Shown in pieces: positions 1 through 6,762 of a stretch of DNA of 8,349 bases. A program made the position numbers and the translations under genes. The stretch is from an uncultured Ruminococcus sp. GTDB lineage: Bacteria; Bacillota; Clostridia; Oscillospirales; Ruminococcaceae. Below the pieces are notes generated by a model. The model did not search any database. It was not told the DNA's origin and was given only the letters and a program-made list of their open reading frames with translations. Location of the stretch: contig CAMAIG010000048.1 of assembly GCA_945835085.1 (NCBI GenBank), forward strand, positions 1 to 8,349. The letters are read 5' to 3'. Position 1 is the stretch's first letter. Each line of letters starts with the position of its first letter.

Positions 1-1
1 T

Positions 2-1420
2 GCCTCTTATATCATCAATAAGGACGGCAGCAGGATCGCCGATGAGGATATCGAAAATGTTAAGCAGGCAATAAATTATATAAATGATGCGAATGAGGAC
101 TCTAAGCTCGCACAGCTTGCTCAGGTGCATCAGAAAATGACTGCCGGCGAAAAGGGCTTTTCAAGGCTCCGCTCGGGGGATGGTGAGCTGCTTATCGGAT
201 ATGCGCCTATCCCAAATTCAAACGGTTGGTCGCTGGCTGTAACTGCTCCCTCTTCGGACTTCCTCAAGGATACATATTATGCTATCGTTGCTTATCTGGT
301 GCTGCTTGCTGCGGCGATAACGATCTCTTTAACCAAGGCCGGCAAGATGGGCAAGAGGATAGGCGATCCCGTTGCTCAGTGCACCGAGAGAATAAGGCTT
401 CTTTCCCAGGGTGACCTTACAAGCCCTGTTCCCAGCGTTAATACTAAGGACGAAACAAAGATACTTGCAGACGCTACCGAAATGCTCGTTAATGACATGA
501 ACTGCATTATCGGCGACATCGGAAGAATGCTCAGTTCTATGGCAAAGGGCAATTTCGATGTTGAGTCGGGCTGCGGTGAGGGCGTTTACCACGGCGATTT
601 CCATTTGCTTATTGAATCTGTAAAGGAAATAAATCAGAATCTCACAGGTACTCTTTACCGCATCAATTCCTCTGCGGATCAGGTTTCCACAGGCTCCGAT
701 CAGGTTTCGGGCGGCGCACAGAGCCTTTCCCAGGGTGCTACCGAGCAGGCTGCCTCTATTGAAGAGCTTGCTTCCACTATCCACACCATTCTTGAAAGAG
801 TTACAGCAACATCCGAGCGCTGCGAAAACGGCAGCCGTCTTGTGGAGGAAACCGCCGAGCATATCGGCACTGCTACCGACGAAATGAAGAAGCTCACCGA
901 AGCTATGAAGGATATCAGCGACGCTGCGGGAGAAATCAGCAAGATCATCATGGCTATCGAGGATATTGCATTCCAGACTAATATCCTTGCGCTCAATGCT
1001 GCTGTTGAGGCTGCAAGAGCAGGAGATGCAGGCAAGGGCTTTGCAGTGGTTGCAGACGAAGTCAGAAACCTTGCTTCCAAGTCCGCCGACGCTGCACATG
1101 ACACCACGGTGCTTATTGAAAAGGCTGTTGCAGCCGTTGAAAAGGGCACGAGCATTACTGCGGAAACCTCCCTTGCTGTTTCGGGCGTTGAGGAGCGTTC
1201 CGCTAAGGTACGGCGCATAGTTGAGGATATTGCTCATGCAAGCGCAGAGCAGAAGGATATGATAAACCAGGTCAGCGTTGGTATCGAGCAGATATCCAAT
1301 GTCGTTCAGACAAATACCGCAACTGCCGAGCAGAGTGCCGCTGCTTCCGAGGAGCTTTCGGGACAGGCTATGATGCTAAAGCAGCTTGTGGGCGGCTTCA
1401 AGCTCAGAAATCGGCAGTAA
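2..1420 (+). CDS. Methyl-accepting chemotaxis protein, 5' end outside window
   Basis: This is a transmembrane chemoreceptor that senses an extracellular ligand and controls the CheA kinase through CheW. The reading frame is open from base 2, so the N terminus (first membrane segment and most of the sensor domain) lies outside the window; 472 residues are visible. Visible residues 1-90 look like the end of a double-Cache sensor, including a stretch resembling [19 protein letters not shown] membrane segment follows at about 92-111, then a HAMP domain at about 112-166 and a second HAMP-like segment at about 168-215. The signalling domain covers about 225-470, with the conserved hairpin tip at about 320-362 ([15 protein letters not shown] followed by [13 protein letters not shown]). 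No C-terminal CheR-binding pentapeptide is present; the protein ends [10 protein letters not shown] terminator follows directly. The ligand cannot be told from the sequence. The GTG at 125 is internal to the sensor domain and is not the start. Family assignment is very secure. Confidence 0.96.
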   Translation, partial: ASYIINKDGSRIADEDIENVKQAINYINDANEDSKLAQLAQVHQKMTAGEKGFSRLRSGDGELLIGYAPIPNSNGWSLAVTAPSSDFLKDTYYAIVAYLVLLAAAITISLTKAGKMGKRIGDPVAQCTERIRLLSQGDLTSPVPSVNTKDETKILADATEMLVNDMNCIIGDIGRMLSSMAKGNFDVESGCGEGVYHGDFHLLIESVKEINQNLTGTLYRINSSADQVSTGSDQVSGGAQSLSQGATEQAASIEELASTIHTILERVTATSERCENGSRLVEETAEHIGTATDEMKKLTEAMKDISDAAGEISKIIMAIEDIAFQTNILALNAAVEAARAGDAGKGFAVVADEVRNLASKSADAAHDTTVLIEKAVAAVEKGTSITAETSLAVSGVEERSAKVRRIVEDIAHASAEQKDMINQVSVGIEQISNVVQTNTATAEQSAAASEELSGQAMMLKQLVGGFKLRNRQ

Positions 1421-1445
1421 GCTGCTTGTAATGTAAATACAGTTT

Positions 1446-1487
1446 TCGATCCGCTTTCTGTGCATTTCAAAAGGCGGATCGATTTTT
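1446..1487 (+). terminator. Intrinsic terminator after the chemoreceptor gene
   Basis: A 12-bp stem pairs 1446-1457 with 1471-1482, including one G-U pair. Its core is CGATCCGC paired with GCGGATCG. The loop is 13 bases, and TTTTT follows at 1483-1487. It lies 26 bases after the chemoreceptor stop codon. It is also only 23 bases before the proposed start of the next gene, so it sits in that gene's leader if transcription reads through. Confidence 0.8.
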
Positions 1488-1492
1488 ATATG

Positions 1493-1507
1493 AGGAGGCG
1501 GCAGGAG
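1493..1507 (+). promoter_or_regulatory. Shine-Dalgarno region selecting a TTG start for the EFR1-type gene
   Basis: AGGAGG occurs at 1493-1498 (12 bases before TTG 1511) and AGGAG at 1503-1507 (3 bases before it). Both lie downstream of the in-frame GTG 1460 and ATG 1490, and so cannot serve those codons. GTG 1460 is also inside the terminator loop. Neither spacing is ideal, so the start is probable rather than certain. Confidence 0.6.
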
Positions 1508-1510
1508 ATT

Positions 1511-2359
1511 TTGAAAAAGGTCATATATTATTTCAGCGGTACGGGAAACAGTCTGCGCACGGCTGTCAGGATAGCCGAGAAAATAGGCGGAGCTGAGCTT
1601 ATTAACGTAAAGAGCGACCCCGCAGACGTTTCTGCCGATGATGCCGACATGATCGGCATTGTCTGCCCGGTTTACGAATGGGATATCCCCGGCAGGGTCA
1701 GGGATTTTCTGGAGCAGCTTTCTCTTGACCCCAAGGCTTACATTTTCATGGTAGTGACCTATATTGCAGTGCTGGGGAAAAGCTTTGAAACGGCAGAGGC
1801 TATCCTTGAAAAAAAGGGCGCTCACCTGAGTTACGGTCGGGCAATACGCTGTGTGGCAAGCCAGTGCATTGCATATCCTCCCTTTCCTCCCGAAAAGCTC
1901 ATGATACCCTTTATGGAGCGGCAGATTGAAGCGGCAGGAAATGAAATAATGCTGAAAAAGCAGCGAAGCTTTCCCCCTATGTCGCCCATAACGAGAAGGC
2001 GCTTTGACAAGGTCATGGGACCTTATCTTGCGGTGGAAAGTGAATATGACAAGGGCTTTTATACCGATGAAAAATGCAGCGGCTGCGGGACCTGTGCAAG
2101 GGTCTGCCCTACCCGCAATATTGAAATAAAAGACAAGAAGCCTGTGTGGAATCATCATTGCCACGGCTGCAATGCCTGTGTTGTATATTGTCCCACAAGG
2201 GCTGTTCAGTTCAGGACTCCTAAGGCTTACAGGGAGCTTGATACCATGATATCGAAAATGCTTCGCCTTCCCGAAAAGCGCAAGCGCTATCATCACCCTA
2301 TGATAAAGGCAAAGGATATGATGAAGGACAGGATCGATATCAGTGATAAGAAAAAATAA
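1511..2359 (+). CDS. EFR1-family flavodoxin-like/ferredoxin protein
   Basis: This is a soluble, cytoplasmic electron-transfer protein of 282 residues, with a flavodoxin-like N-terminal half and a bacterial-type two-cluster ferredoxin module. Starting at TTG gives MKKVIYYFSGTGNS; the SGTGNS phosphate-binding loop of flavodoxins is at residues 9-14. A second flavodoxin-like stretch, IVCPVYEWDIPGRV, lies at about 50-63. Cluster cysteines are C189, C192, C195 and C199 (CSGCGTCARVCP), then C217, C220, C223 and C227 (CHGCNACVVYCP); both sets are complete. The C-terminal tail, about 235-282, is strongly basic. Proteins of this architecture are common in anaerobic Clostridia and are generally uncharacterised, so the redox partner is unknown. 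The gene stands alone between two terminators, and no clear promoter is visible after the upstream terminator. The family call is secure; the start codon is likely. Confidence 0.9.
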   Translation: MKKVIYYFSGTGNSLRTAVRIAEKIGGAELINVKSDPADVSADDADMIGIVCPVYEWDIPGRVRDFLEQLSLDPKAYIFMVVTYIAVLGKSFETAEAILEKKGAHLSYGRAIRCVASQCIAYPPFPPEKLMIPFMERQIEAAGNEIMLKKQRSFPPMSPITRRRFDKVMGPYLAVESEYDKGFYTDEKCSGCGTCARVCPTRNIEIKDKKPVWNHHCHGCNACVVYCPTRAVQFRTPKAYRELDTMISKMLRLPEKRKRYHHPMIKAKDMMKDRIDISDKKK

Positions 2360-2409
2360 AAAATCGGATCTTGCGATGAGCATAACATTCATCTGCAAGA
2401 TCCGTTTTT
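2352..2409. terminator. Bidirectional terminator between convergent genes
   Basis: A perfect 10-bp stem pairs CGGATCTTGC (2365-2374) with GCAAGATCCG (2395-2404). It continues inward through a one-base bulge at 2394 into a 5-bp GATGA/TCATC stem, with a 9-base loop. TTTTT at 2405-2409 serves the plus-strand gene. The A-rich run 2351-2363 reads as a T-rich run on the minus strand and serves the GH5 gene, whose stop codon is 37 bases away. Confidence 0.88.
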
Positions 2410-2441
2410 ATTATGATTTAATGTGAGCCGCTGATTTAAAA

Positions 2442-3629
2442 TCAGTTTTCCTCATAGCTTGCAACCATGGCAGAAAGGATATCGGGGTAGTATACTGTGC
2501 GTGTAAGTCTGTTTATCATACCGAAGTTTTCTCCGCCTACCTTGGTTCCGCCGTTATCCCAGAGAATGCAGGAAATACCGAGGGAGGCTGCCTTTCCGGT
2601 GTAATCCTTTGCCCATGCAACACGGCTTTCAAGGTTGTCCTTGTTTGTAGCGCCGAATTCACCGATAACTACGCCGTAGCCGTTTTTGATGAATTTGTCG
2701 TTAAGCTTGTCCATAAAGCCAAGGTCATTGATCTTTGAGCCGTCCCAGGTGTCATATCCCGTTGCATTCATTGCAAAATCATAGGGAGAGTATGCGTGAA
2801 CGGAAACCATGAGCCTGTTTGCGGGGTCTGTGGGCATTACAAATGCATCGTGCAGTGCATTGTCGGGAGATGCTGCATTGCTGGGCACCATAAGGTATCT
2901 TGTGGTGTTGTAGCCGTCGGTGCTTCTTACTGTGTCAACAAATACCTGATTGAGCTTGGAGATGCACTCGATGGAAGCTACTCCTTCGGGGTCATTGGAC
3001 TGGAACCACCATTCCTTGTTTGTGTTAGTAAGTCTTGGCTCGTTCATGGACTCAAATATAAGGCTTTCGTCATAGTTCTTGAAGTTTTCGCAGATCTGTG
3101 TCCAGAGAGCCTTGATATATGCTTCGCCTTCGCTGAACTTCTCCTCGGAGGGATAGTAATAGTCGCAGTCGTGGTGAGTGTTGATTATTACATAAAGTCC
3201 GTCGTCAATAGCGTAATCAACGACCTCTGTAACTCTTGCCATCCAGGCAGGGTCAATGTTGTAGTTTTCGTCAATGTGGCTTCCCCAGGTCACAGGTATT
3301 CTGATAGATGTAAATCCCGATTCCTTTACAAAGTCGATAAGCTCCTTCTTTGTAACGGGCTGTCCCCATGCTGTTTCGGAATCAACGGTCTTTCCGCCTA
3401 CCGCATCAAGAGTGTTTCCTAAATTCCAGCCAAGCTTTAAGGACTTTGCGAAATCCACTGCATTATCCGCAATGGGAACTCCCGCAGATCTGGGACCCAT
3501 ATCCTGTACTGCTTCTGTGGTTTCCCCCTGATCTGAGGAGGTGCCGTTGGTTTTATCACCGCAGCCTGCAAGCATAGCGGCTGCCATTGTGACCGAAAGC
3601 ATGAGTGCAAGTACTTTTTTTATTTTCAT
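2442..3629 (-). CDS. GH5 endoglucanase-type lipoprotein (cellulase family A)
   Basis: This is a predicted surface-anchored glycoside hydrolase of family 5 that cleaves beta-1,4-linked glucans or related hemicelluloses; the exact substrate is not readable from sequence. It has 395 residues. Residues 1-22 form a lipoprotein signal peptide with lipobox LAGC and lipidation Cys23. A Ser/Thr/Glu-rich linker to about 50 follows, then the TIM-barrel catalytic domain at about 55-390. Landmarks are LGWNLGNTLDA (66-76), IRIPVTWG (109-116 with R110), NTHHD (150-154), ESMNEPR with acid/base E197, VHAYSPYDF with H278, IGEFGA with nucleophile E324, and ILWDNG (355-360). Barrel and motifs resemble subfamily GH5_4, which is an inference. 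No carbohydrate-binding or dockerin module fits in this length. An in-frame ATG at 3695 lies 22 codons upstream but overlaps thrH and would bury the signal peptide; ATG 3629 has its own ribosome site. It is the last gene of the cluster, 19 bases after thrH. Confidence 0.94.
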   Translation of the reverse strand: MKIKKVLALMLSVTMAAAMLAGCGDKTNGTSSDQGETTEAVQDMGPRSAGVPIADNAVDFAKSLKLGWNLGNTLDAVGGKTVDSETAWGQPVTKKELIDFVKESGFTSIRIPVTWGSHIDENYNIDPAWMARVTEVVDYAIDDGLYVIINTHHDCDYYYPSEEKFSEGEAYIKALWTQICENFKNYDESLIFESMNEPRLTNTNKEWWFQSNDPEGVASIECISKLNQVFVDTVRSTDGYNTTRYLMVPSNAASPDNALHDAFVMPTDPANRLMVSVHAYSPYDFAMNATGYDTWDGSKINDLGFMDKLNDKFIKNGYGVVIGEFGATNKDNLESRVAWAKDYTGKAASLGISCILWDNGGTKVGGENFGMINRLTRTVYYPDILSAMVASYEEN

Positions 3630-3637
3630 AGCTATGT

Positions 3638-3643
3638 ACCTCG
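3638..3643 (-). promoter_or_regulatory. Shine-Dalgarno site fixing the GH5 start
   Basis: On the minus strand CGAGGT lies 8 bases before ATG 3629. It places the start directly at the lipoprotein signal sequence MKIKKVLAL rather than at the upstream in-frame ATG 3695. Confidence 0.7.
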
Positions 3644-3648
3644 TTTTA

Positions 3649-4248
3649 TCAGAGTGATTTTTTGATAGCAGCCATAAGCTCGCTGTATTCCTCAAATGCA
3701 GAAAGCTCGGGGTTATCAGCCTTTATCTTGTCGGTGCTCTTGAAAAGGAAGCCTGCCTTGCTTGCCTTTATCATAGCAAGGTCGTTGTGGCTGTCGCCTG
3801 CGGCAATGGTTTCATAGCCGATAGACTGGAGAGCCTTTACGGTGGTGAGCTTGGAGTTTTCCACTCTCATTCTGAAGCCTGTGATCTCGCCGTTATCTGC
3901 TACCTCAAGGGTATTGCAGAAAATTGTGGGCATACCGAGCTTCTTCATAAGAGGTCCTGCAAACTGCTCAAAGGTATCGCTTATGATGATGACCTGAGTG
4001 AGTGAGCGAAGCTCATCGAGAAATTCCTTTGCCCCGGGGATAGGATCTATCTTTGCGATAGTTTCCTGAATTTCCTTTAGACCAAGACCATGCTCTTTTA
4101 GAATGCCTATTCTCCATTTCATGAGCTTGTCGTAATCGGGTTCGTCACGGGTAGTCCTTTTAAGCTCAGGGATTCCGCTGGCTTCTGCAAATGCTATCCA
4201 TATTTCGGGAACGAGAACGCCTTCAAGGTCCAAGCATACAATATTCAT
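3649..4248 (-). CDS. thrH: ThrH-type HAD phosphatase: phosphoserine phosphatase/homoserine phosphotransferase
   Basis: This is a cytoplasmic HAD-superfamily enzyme of 199 residues. ThrH proteins hydrolyse phosphoserine and can transfer its phosphate to homoserine, linking serine and threonine biosynthesis. The N terminus, CLDLEGVLVPEIWIAFAE, matches my recall of Pseudomonas ThrH very closely, including the DxE form of motif I (D7, E9) in place of the usual DxD. Motif II is IIISDTF with S90; a candidate motif III lysine is K133; motif IV is GDSHND (151-156) with D152 and D156. The length is close to the roughly 205 residues of known ThrH. An ATG two codons upstream (4254) is only 2 bases from the Shine-Dalgarno site, while ATG 4248 is 8 bases away and gives the usual family N terminus. 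The gene sits between two glycosidase genes, 18 and 19 bases from each. The alternative is plain SerB-like phosphoserine phosphatase activity. Confidence 0.9.
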   Translation of the reverse strand: MNIVCLDLEGVLVPEIWIAFAEASGIPELKRTTRDEPDYDKLMKWRIGILKEHGLGLKEIQETIAKIDPIPGAKEFLDELRSLTQVIIISDTFEQFAGPLMKKLGMPTIFCNTLEVADNGEITGFRMRVENSKLTTVKALQSIGYETIAAGDSHNDLAMIKASKAGFLFKSTDKIKADNPELSAFEEYSELMAAIKKSL

Positions 4249-4256
4249 TTTCATTT

Positions 4257-4261
4257 CCTCC
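4257..4261 (-). promoter_or_regulatory. Shine-Dalgarno site deciding the thrH start
   Basis: GGAGG on the minus strand is 8 bases before ATG 4248 but only 2 bases before ATG 4254. The shorter form, beginning MNIVCLDLEG, is therefore preferred. Confidence 0.7.
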
Positions 4262-4266
4262 GTTTA

Positions 4267-5706
4267 TCAAAGCTCTACAGGCTCAAATTCAATTCTTACC
4301 TTGGGCAGTTTTTCCATTGTGTAGTAATAGTTCTCTGCCCAGTCATCACCCTGAGAGGGATCGTTCTCACCGCTTGCGGGAGGCGCAAATATCTTCAGAG
4401 TCATGTCACAGGGACCATCAAGGGGCTTTTCAAAGAATGCGCTCATCATATCAATGGTCTTTGCCTTGGGGGACTTATAGAACCATTTGCCGTTTATCTC
4501 CAGCATATAGTTGCCATCGTCCTCAAAAACGACCTCGCAGAAATGAGGGTTCTTCTCAAAGTGAAGGGGGATCGCTATTCCGTCGGAATCCTCTGCACCG
4601 CCCCATCTGAGCTTAATAGGAGCAGAAGCGTCTGCCTTTGCTTCGGTCATTTCAGGCATGAACCAATCGGAGTGGATTATCTCCTTGTAGGTTTTCATCA
4701 CAGGCTGCTCGATGCCTACATCGGGGTTGTTGGGGTCCTCTATTTCAAGACCCAGTCTGCCTCTGTCCCTGAACTGATACATTGTAAAGCCCGAGAACCA
4801 GTCAGCCTTTTCGTTAACAAGGATATCGCAGAATTCCTTTACCATATCCGCCTGCTCATAAGGACCGGTAACGTCGCCGTCGGCATTGAACTCGCTCATT
4901 ACCATGGGCTTTGCCACGCCGCCGTTCAAGAATTTATATCTTTCAAAGCTTGCCTTAGTCTTGGCATATGTATCGGATACCTTGCTTCTCGAATGAGAAT
5001 TGCCGCCTCTGTATGCAACGTCATAGGGCCAGCCCCAATGGAGTGCCATATATTTGTCCACTGACCAGATATCGGCAGCGGGGATAGTTGCCTTGAATTC
5101 CTCCTCCATCTCCATCTCGGTCTTGTTAAGATCCTCTATTCCGCCGATGCAGATAATTGTCTTTACGTTGGGGGCATATTCATGGATAATATCTGTGAAG
5201 TGAACGAAGAAATCACCGATCTCCTTATACGAAGCACGCTTTGTAAAGCTGAACCAGTTTCCCGTTGCCTCGTGATTTATTCTAAGCATCATTCTGCCGA
5301 AGGGCCTGAGATCCTTTGCAATGGCGATAAGCTGCTCATCTGTGCATTTAGGGTCAACTGTAAGGGTCAGTGTAACGTCCTGACCGTGCCTTCTGACATC
5401 TCTCATGCAGGTAAAAGGCTCGTCCTCGGTGTTTCCGCCGATGCCGCCCTTATATGTGAAATAATCGTCGTAGGGGTAATCCCACTGGAAGGAAACGTTT
5501 GCGTCCTTCATTACCTCGGATATTCTTCCCGGCCACTGCTTGTCGTTGGGGTAATAGCAGTACATAAGGCTAATGCTTCTGTGGGGTCTGCCCATTTTGT
5601 GAAGAATGTAGTCCTGGTTAACGTATTCGCCTCGCTCTGAGCCGTCGCCCAGGTCAACAGCGCACTTTGCCTTGCCCATATGGACAGTGTAAAGGTTTTC
5701 ATTCAT
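4267..5706 (-). CDS. Putative cytoplasmic glycoside hydrolase, GH26/clan GH-A-like
   Basis: This 479-residue protein is recognised only by motifs. Residues about 45-345 read as a TIM-barrel glycosidase. LRINHEATGNWFSF (141-154) resembles the GH26 acid/base segment, with H145 and candidate acid/base E146. KPMVMSEFNADGD (266-278) offers candidate nucleophile E272 at a strand end, about 126 residues later. Aromatic-rich segments such as HWGWPY (223-228) and GFTMYQFRD (306-314) could line a sugar-binding cleft. Residues about 355-479 form a separate, probably beta-rich C-terminal domain of unknown role. There is no signal peptide or membrane segment, and a stop codon lies 10 codons upstream in frame, so a hidden exported form is excluded; cytoplasmic action on imported oligosaccharides is inferred. 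GGGAGG lies 9 bases before ATG 5706. It is followed after 18 bases by thrH, then GH5, suggesting co-transcription. Substrate and exact family are uncertain; another clan GH-A family is possible. Confidence 0.6.
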   Translation of the reverse strand: MNENLYTVHMGKAKCAVDLGDGSERGEYVNQDYILHKMGRPHRSISLMYCYYPNDKQWPGRISEVMKDANVSFQWDYPYDDYFTYKGGIGGNTEDEPFTCMRDVRRHGQDVTLTLTVDPKCTDEQLIAIAKDLRPFGRMMLRINHEATGNWFSFTKRASYKEIGDFFVHFTDIIHEYAPNVKTIICIGGIEDLNKTEMEMEEEFKATIPAADIWSVDKYMALHWGWPYDVAYRGGNSHSRSKVSDTYAKTKASFERYKFLNGGVAKPMVMSEFNADGDVTGPYEQADMVKEFCDILVNEKADWFSGFTMYQFRDRGRLGLEIEDPNNPDVGIEQPVMKTYKEIIHSDWFMPEMTEAKADASAPIKLRWGGAEDSDGIAIPLHFEKNPHFCEVVFEDDGNYMLEINGKWFYKSPKAKTIDMMSAFFEKPLDGPCDMTLKIFAPPASGENDPSQGDDWAENYYYTMEKLPKVRIEFEPVEL

Positions 5707-5743
5707 GGATTTAGTCCTCCCTTTGGTAAATAGTTATCGTTGA

Positions 5744-6229
5744 TCAGTTGTTCGGAACATTGGGGTTTGAAGGCTTGGGTGCCTTGATGGTGCTCTTTGT
5801 GCGCTTTATTGCGGTAATGCTTGCGGAAAGAGTTTCCTCTGCCTTGCTGAGCATATCGGTGATGTATTCATCTGTTGCAGTTTTAAGCGCTCTGCCCTTA
5901 ATAACCGCCTGCTTTTCAATCTCCGCAGCTCTTGCCTGAGCAGCCTTTGTTATCTCGCTGTTGTCGGTCATTTCCTTGGCTCTTGTTTCTGCACGGGTGA
6001 TTATCATATCAGCCTGCTTGTTTGCTTCGTCGATGATAGACTTGCGCTCCTGAACGAGCTTATTTGCCTGCTTCATTTCTGAGGGCATATTGAGCCTTAT
6101 CTTTTCGATGCAGTCACGGAGCTGCTCCACGTCTACAAGGGCTTTTTTGGAGGAAAGAGGAATGTTCTGTGCCTTTTCAAGCACGTCCTCCATAAGTTCG
6201 AGATAATCTTCTAACATAAGCTGTGCCAT
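5744..6229 (-). CDS. Small coiled-coil protein of the conserved coaD neighbourhood
   Basis: This is a soluble 161-residue protein with no membrane segment and no enzymatic motif. Residues about 5-50 form a conserved N-terminal segment ending IRLNMPSE. Residues about 52-140 are Glu/Lys/Ala-rich and heptad-like, typical of a long coiled coil. The tail at 148-161 is Pro/Asn-rich (KAPKPSNPNVPNN). Similar proteins directly after coaD in Clostridia are often labelled ATPase or ATP synthase subunit B/H-like because of the coiled coil alone; nothing here supports ATPase activity, and the membrane anchor of F-type subunit b is absent. A scaffold or DivIVA-like role is only a guess. The start at ATG 6229 has a weak GAAAGG site 11 bases upstream, inside the end of coaD. 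Only 6 bases separate it from coaD, so translation is probably coupled. The next gene begins 37 bases downstream. Confidence 0.8.
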   Translation of the reverse strand: MAQLMLEDYLELMEDVLEKAQNIPLSSKKALVDVEQLRDCIEKIRLNMPSEMKQANKLVQERKSIIDEANKQADMIITRAETRAKEMTDNSEITKAAQARAAEIEKQAVIKGRALKTATDEYITDMLSKAEETLSASITAIKRTKSTIKAPKPSNPNVPNN

Positions 6230-6235
6230 GTTAAA

Positions 6236-6730
6236 TCAATCCTTTCTTTCGGCGGGCTTGAGCCTCGCTTCTATATCGCCTAAGATGCACCTGGGGACAA
6301 ATTTGCTTATATCTCCGCCGTAGGAAGCTACCTGCTTTACGACGCTGGAGCTGAGATACATATTTTCCGAGCTTGTGGTAAGGAAAACCGTTTCCGCTCC
6401 GTCATAGATATTCTTGTTAACAAGTGCCATCTGGAATTCGTATTCAAAATCCGTAACAGCCCGCAGACCCTTTACTATCGCCACAGCGCCTGCCTCACGG
6501 ACATAATCTGCTATCAGACCGTAGCAAACGTCCACTTCCACATTATCAAACTGTGCTGTGACCTTTTTGATAAGCTCCACACGCTCCTCGGGGGTGAAAA
6601 GAGGAGTTTTCATCTGATTTACAGCCACCAGAACTATTACCTTGTCAAAAAGCATGGAAGCCCTGTGTATGATATCCCTGTGGCCGAAGGTAACGGGATC
6701 GAAGCTTCCGGGACATACTGCTATTCTCAC
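6236..6730 (-). CDS. coaD: Phosphopantetheine adenylyltransferase
   Basis: CoaD transfers AMP from ATP to 4'-phosphopantetheine, giving dephospho-CoA, the penultimate step of coenzyme A synthesis in the cytoplasm. The 164-residue length is typical. PGSFDPVTFGHRDII (7-21) carries the nucleotidyltransferase signature TFGH with H17. K41 follows in the substrate-binding segment, KGLRAVTDFEYE covers 88-99 with R90, and the C-terminal nucleotide-binding motif is SSSVVKQVASYGGDISKFVP (127-146). Translation begins at GTG 6728-6730, giving the family-standard MRIAVCPGSFDP; an AGGAAAG-type ribosome site lies about 9 bases upstream. It is 32 bases downstream of rsmD and 6 bases upstream of the coiled-coil gene, the common clostridial arrangement. 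Nothing is missing or unusual apart from the GTG start. Confidence 0.97.
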   Translation of the reverse strand: MRIAVCPGSFDPVTFGHRDIIHRASMLFDKVIVLVAVNQMKTPLFTPEERVELIKKVTAQFDNVEVDVCYGLIADYVREAGAVAIVKGLRAVTDFEYEFQMALVNKNIYDGAETVFLTTSSENMYLSSSVVKQVASYGGDISKFVPRCILGDIEARLKPAERKD

Positions 6731-6762
6731 TTTTATCTTTCCTTTCGGACAAACCTTATTGC

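Noticed and set aside
329..1237. Long minus-strand open frame opposite the chemoreceptor gene
   Set aside because: It is antisense to a gene with unmistakable chemoreceptor motifs, and its Cys/Ser-rich translation resembles no family.
1376..2398. A 340-codon minus-strand open frame covering the EFR1-type gene
   Set aside because: The opposite strand encodes complete flavodoxin and 4Fe-4S motifs. The antisense frame also runs through both terminators and has no recognisable protein.
2431..2445. Small hairpin CTGATT-TAA-AATCAG overlapping the GH5 stop codon
   Set aside because: The stem is only 6 bp and AT-rich. A much stronger terminator lies a few bases away, so this is probably chance.
3630..3695. 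N-terminal extension of the GH5 protein starting at ATG 3695
   Set aside because: It would overlap the thrH coding region and put 22 residues before a perfect lipoprotein signal peptide. The Shine-Dalgarno site at 3638-3643 supports the start at 3629.
5707..5743. Possible promoter directly upstream of the GH26-like gene
   Set aside because: The 37-base gap has AT-rich hexamers, but no -35/-10 pair with acceptable spacing and match.
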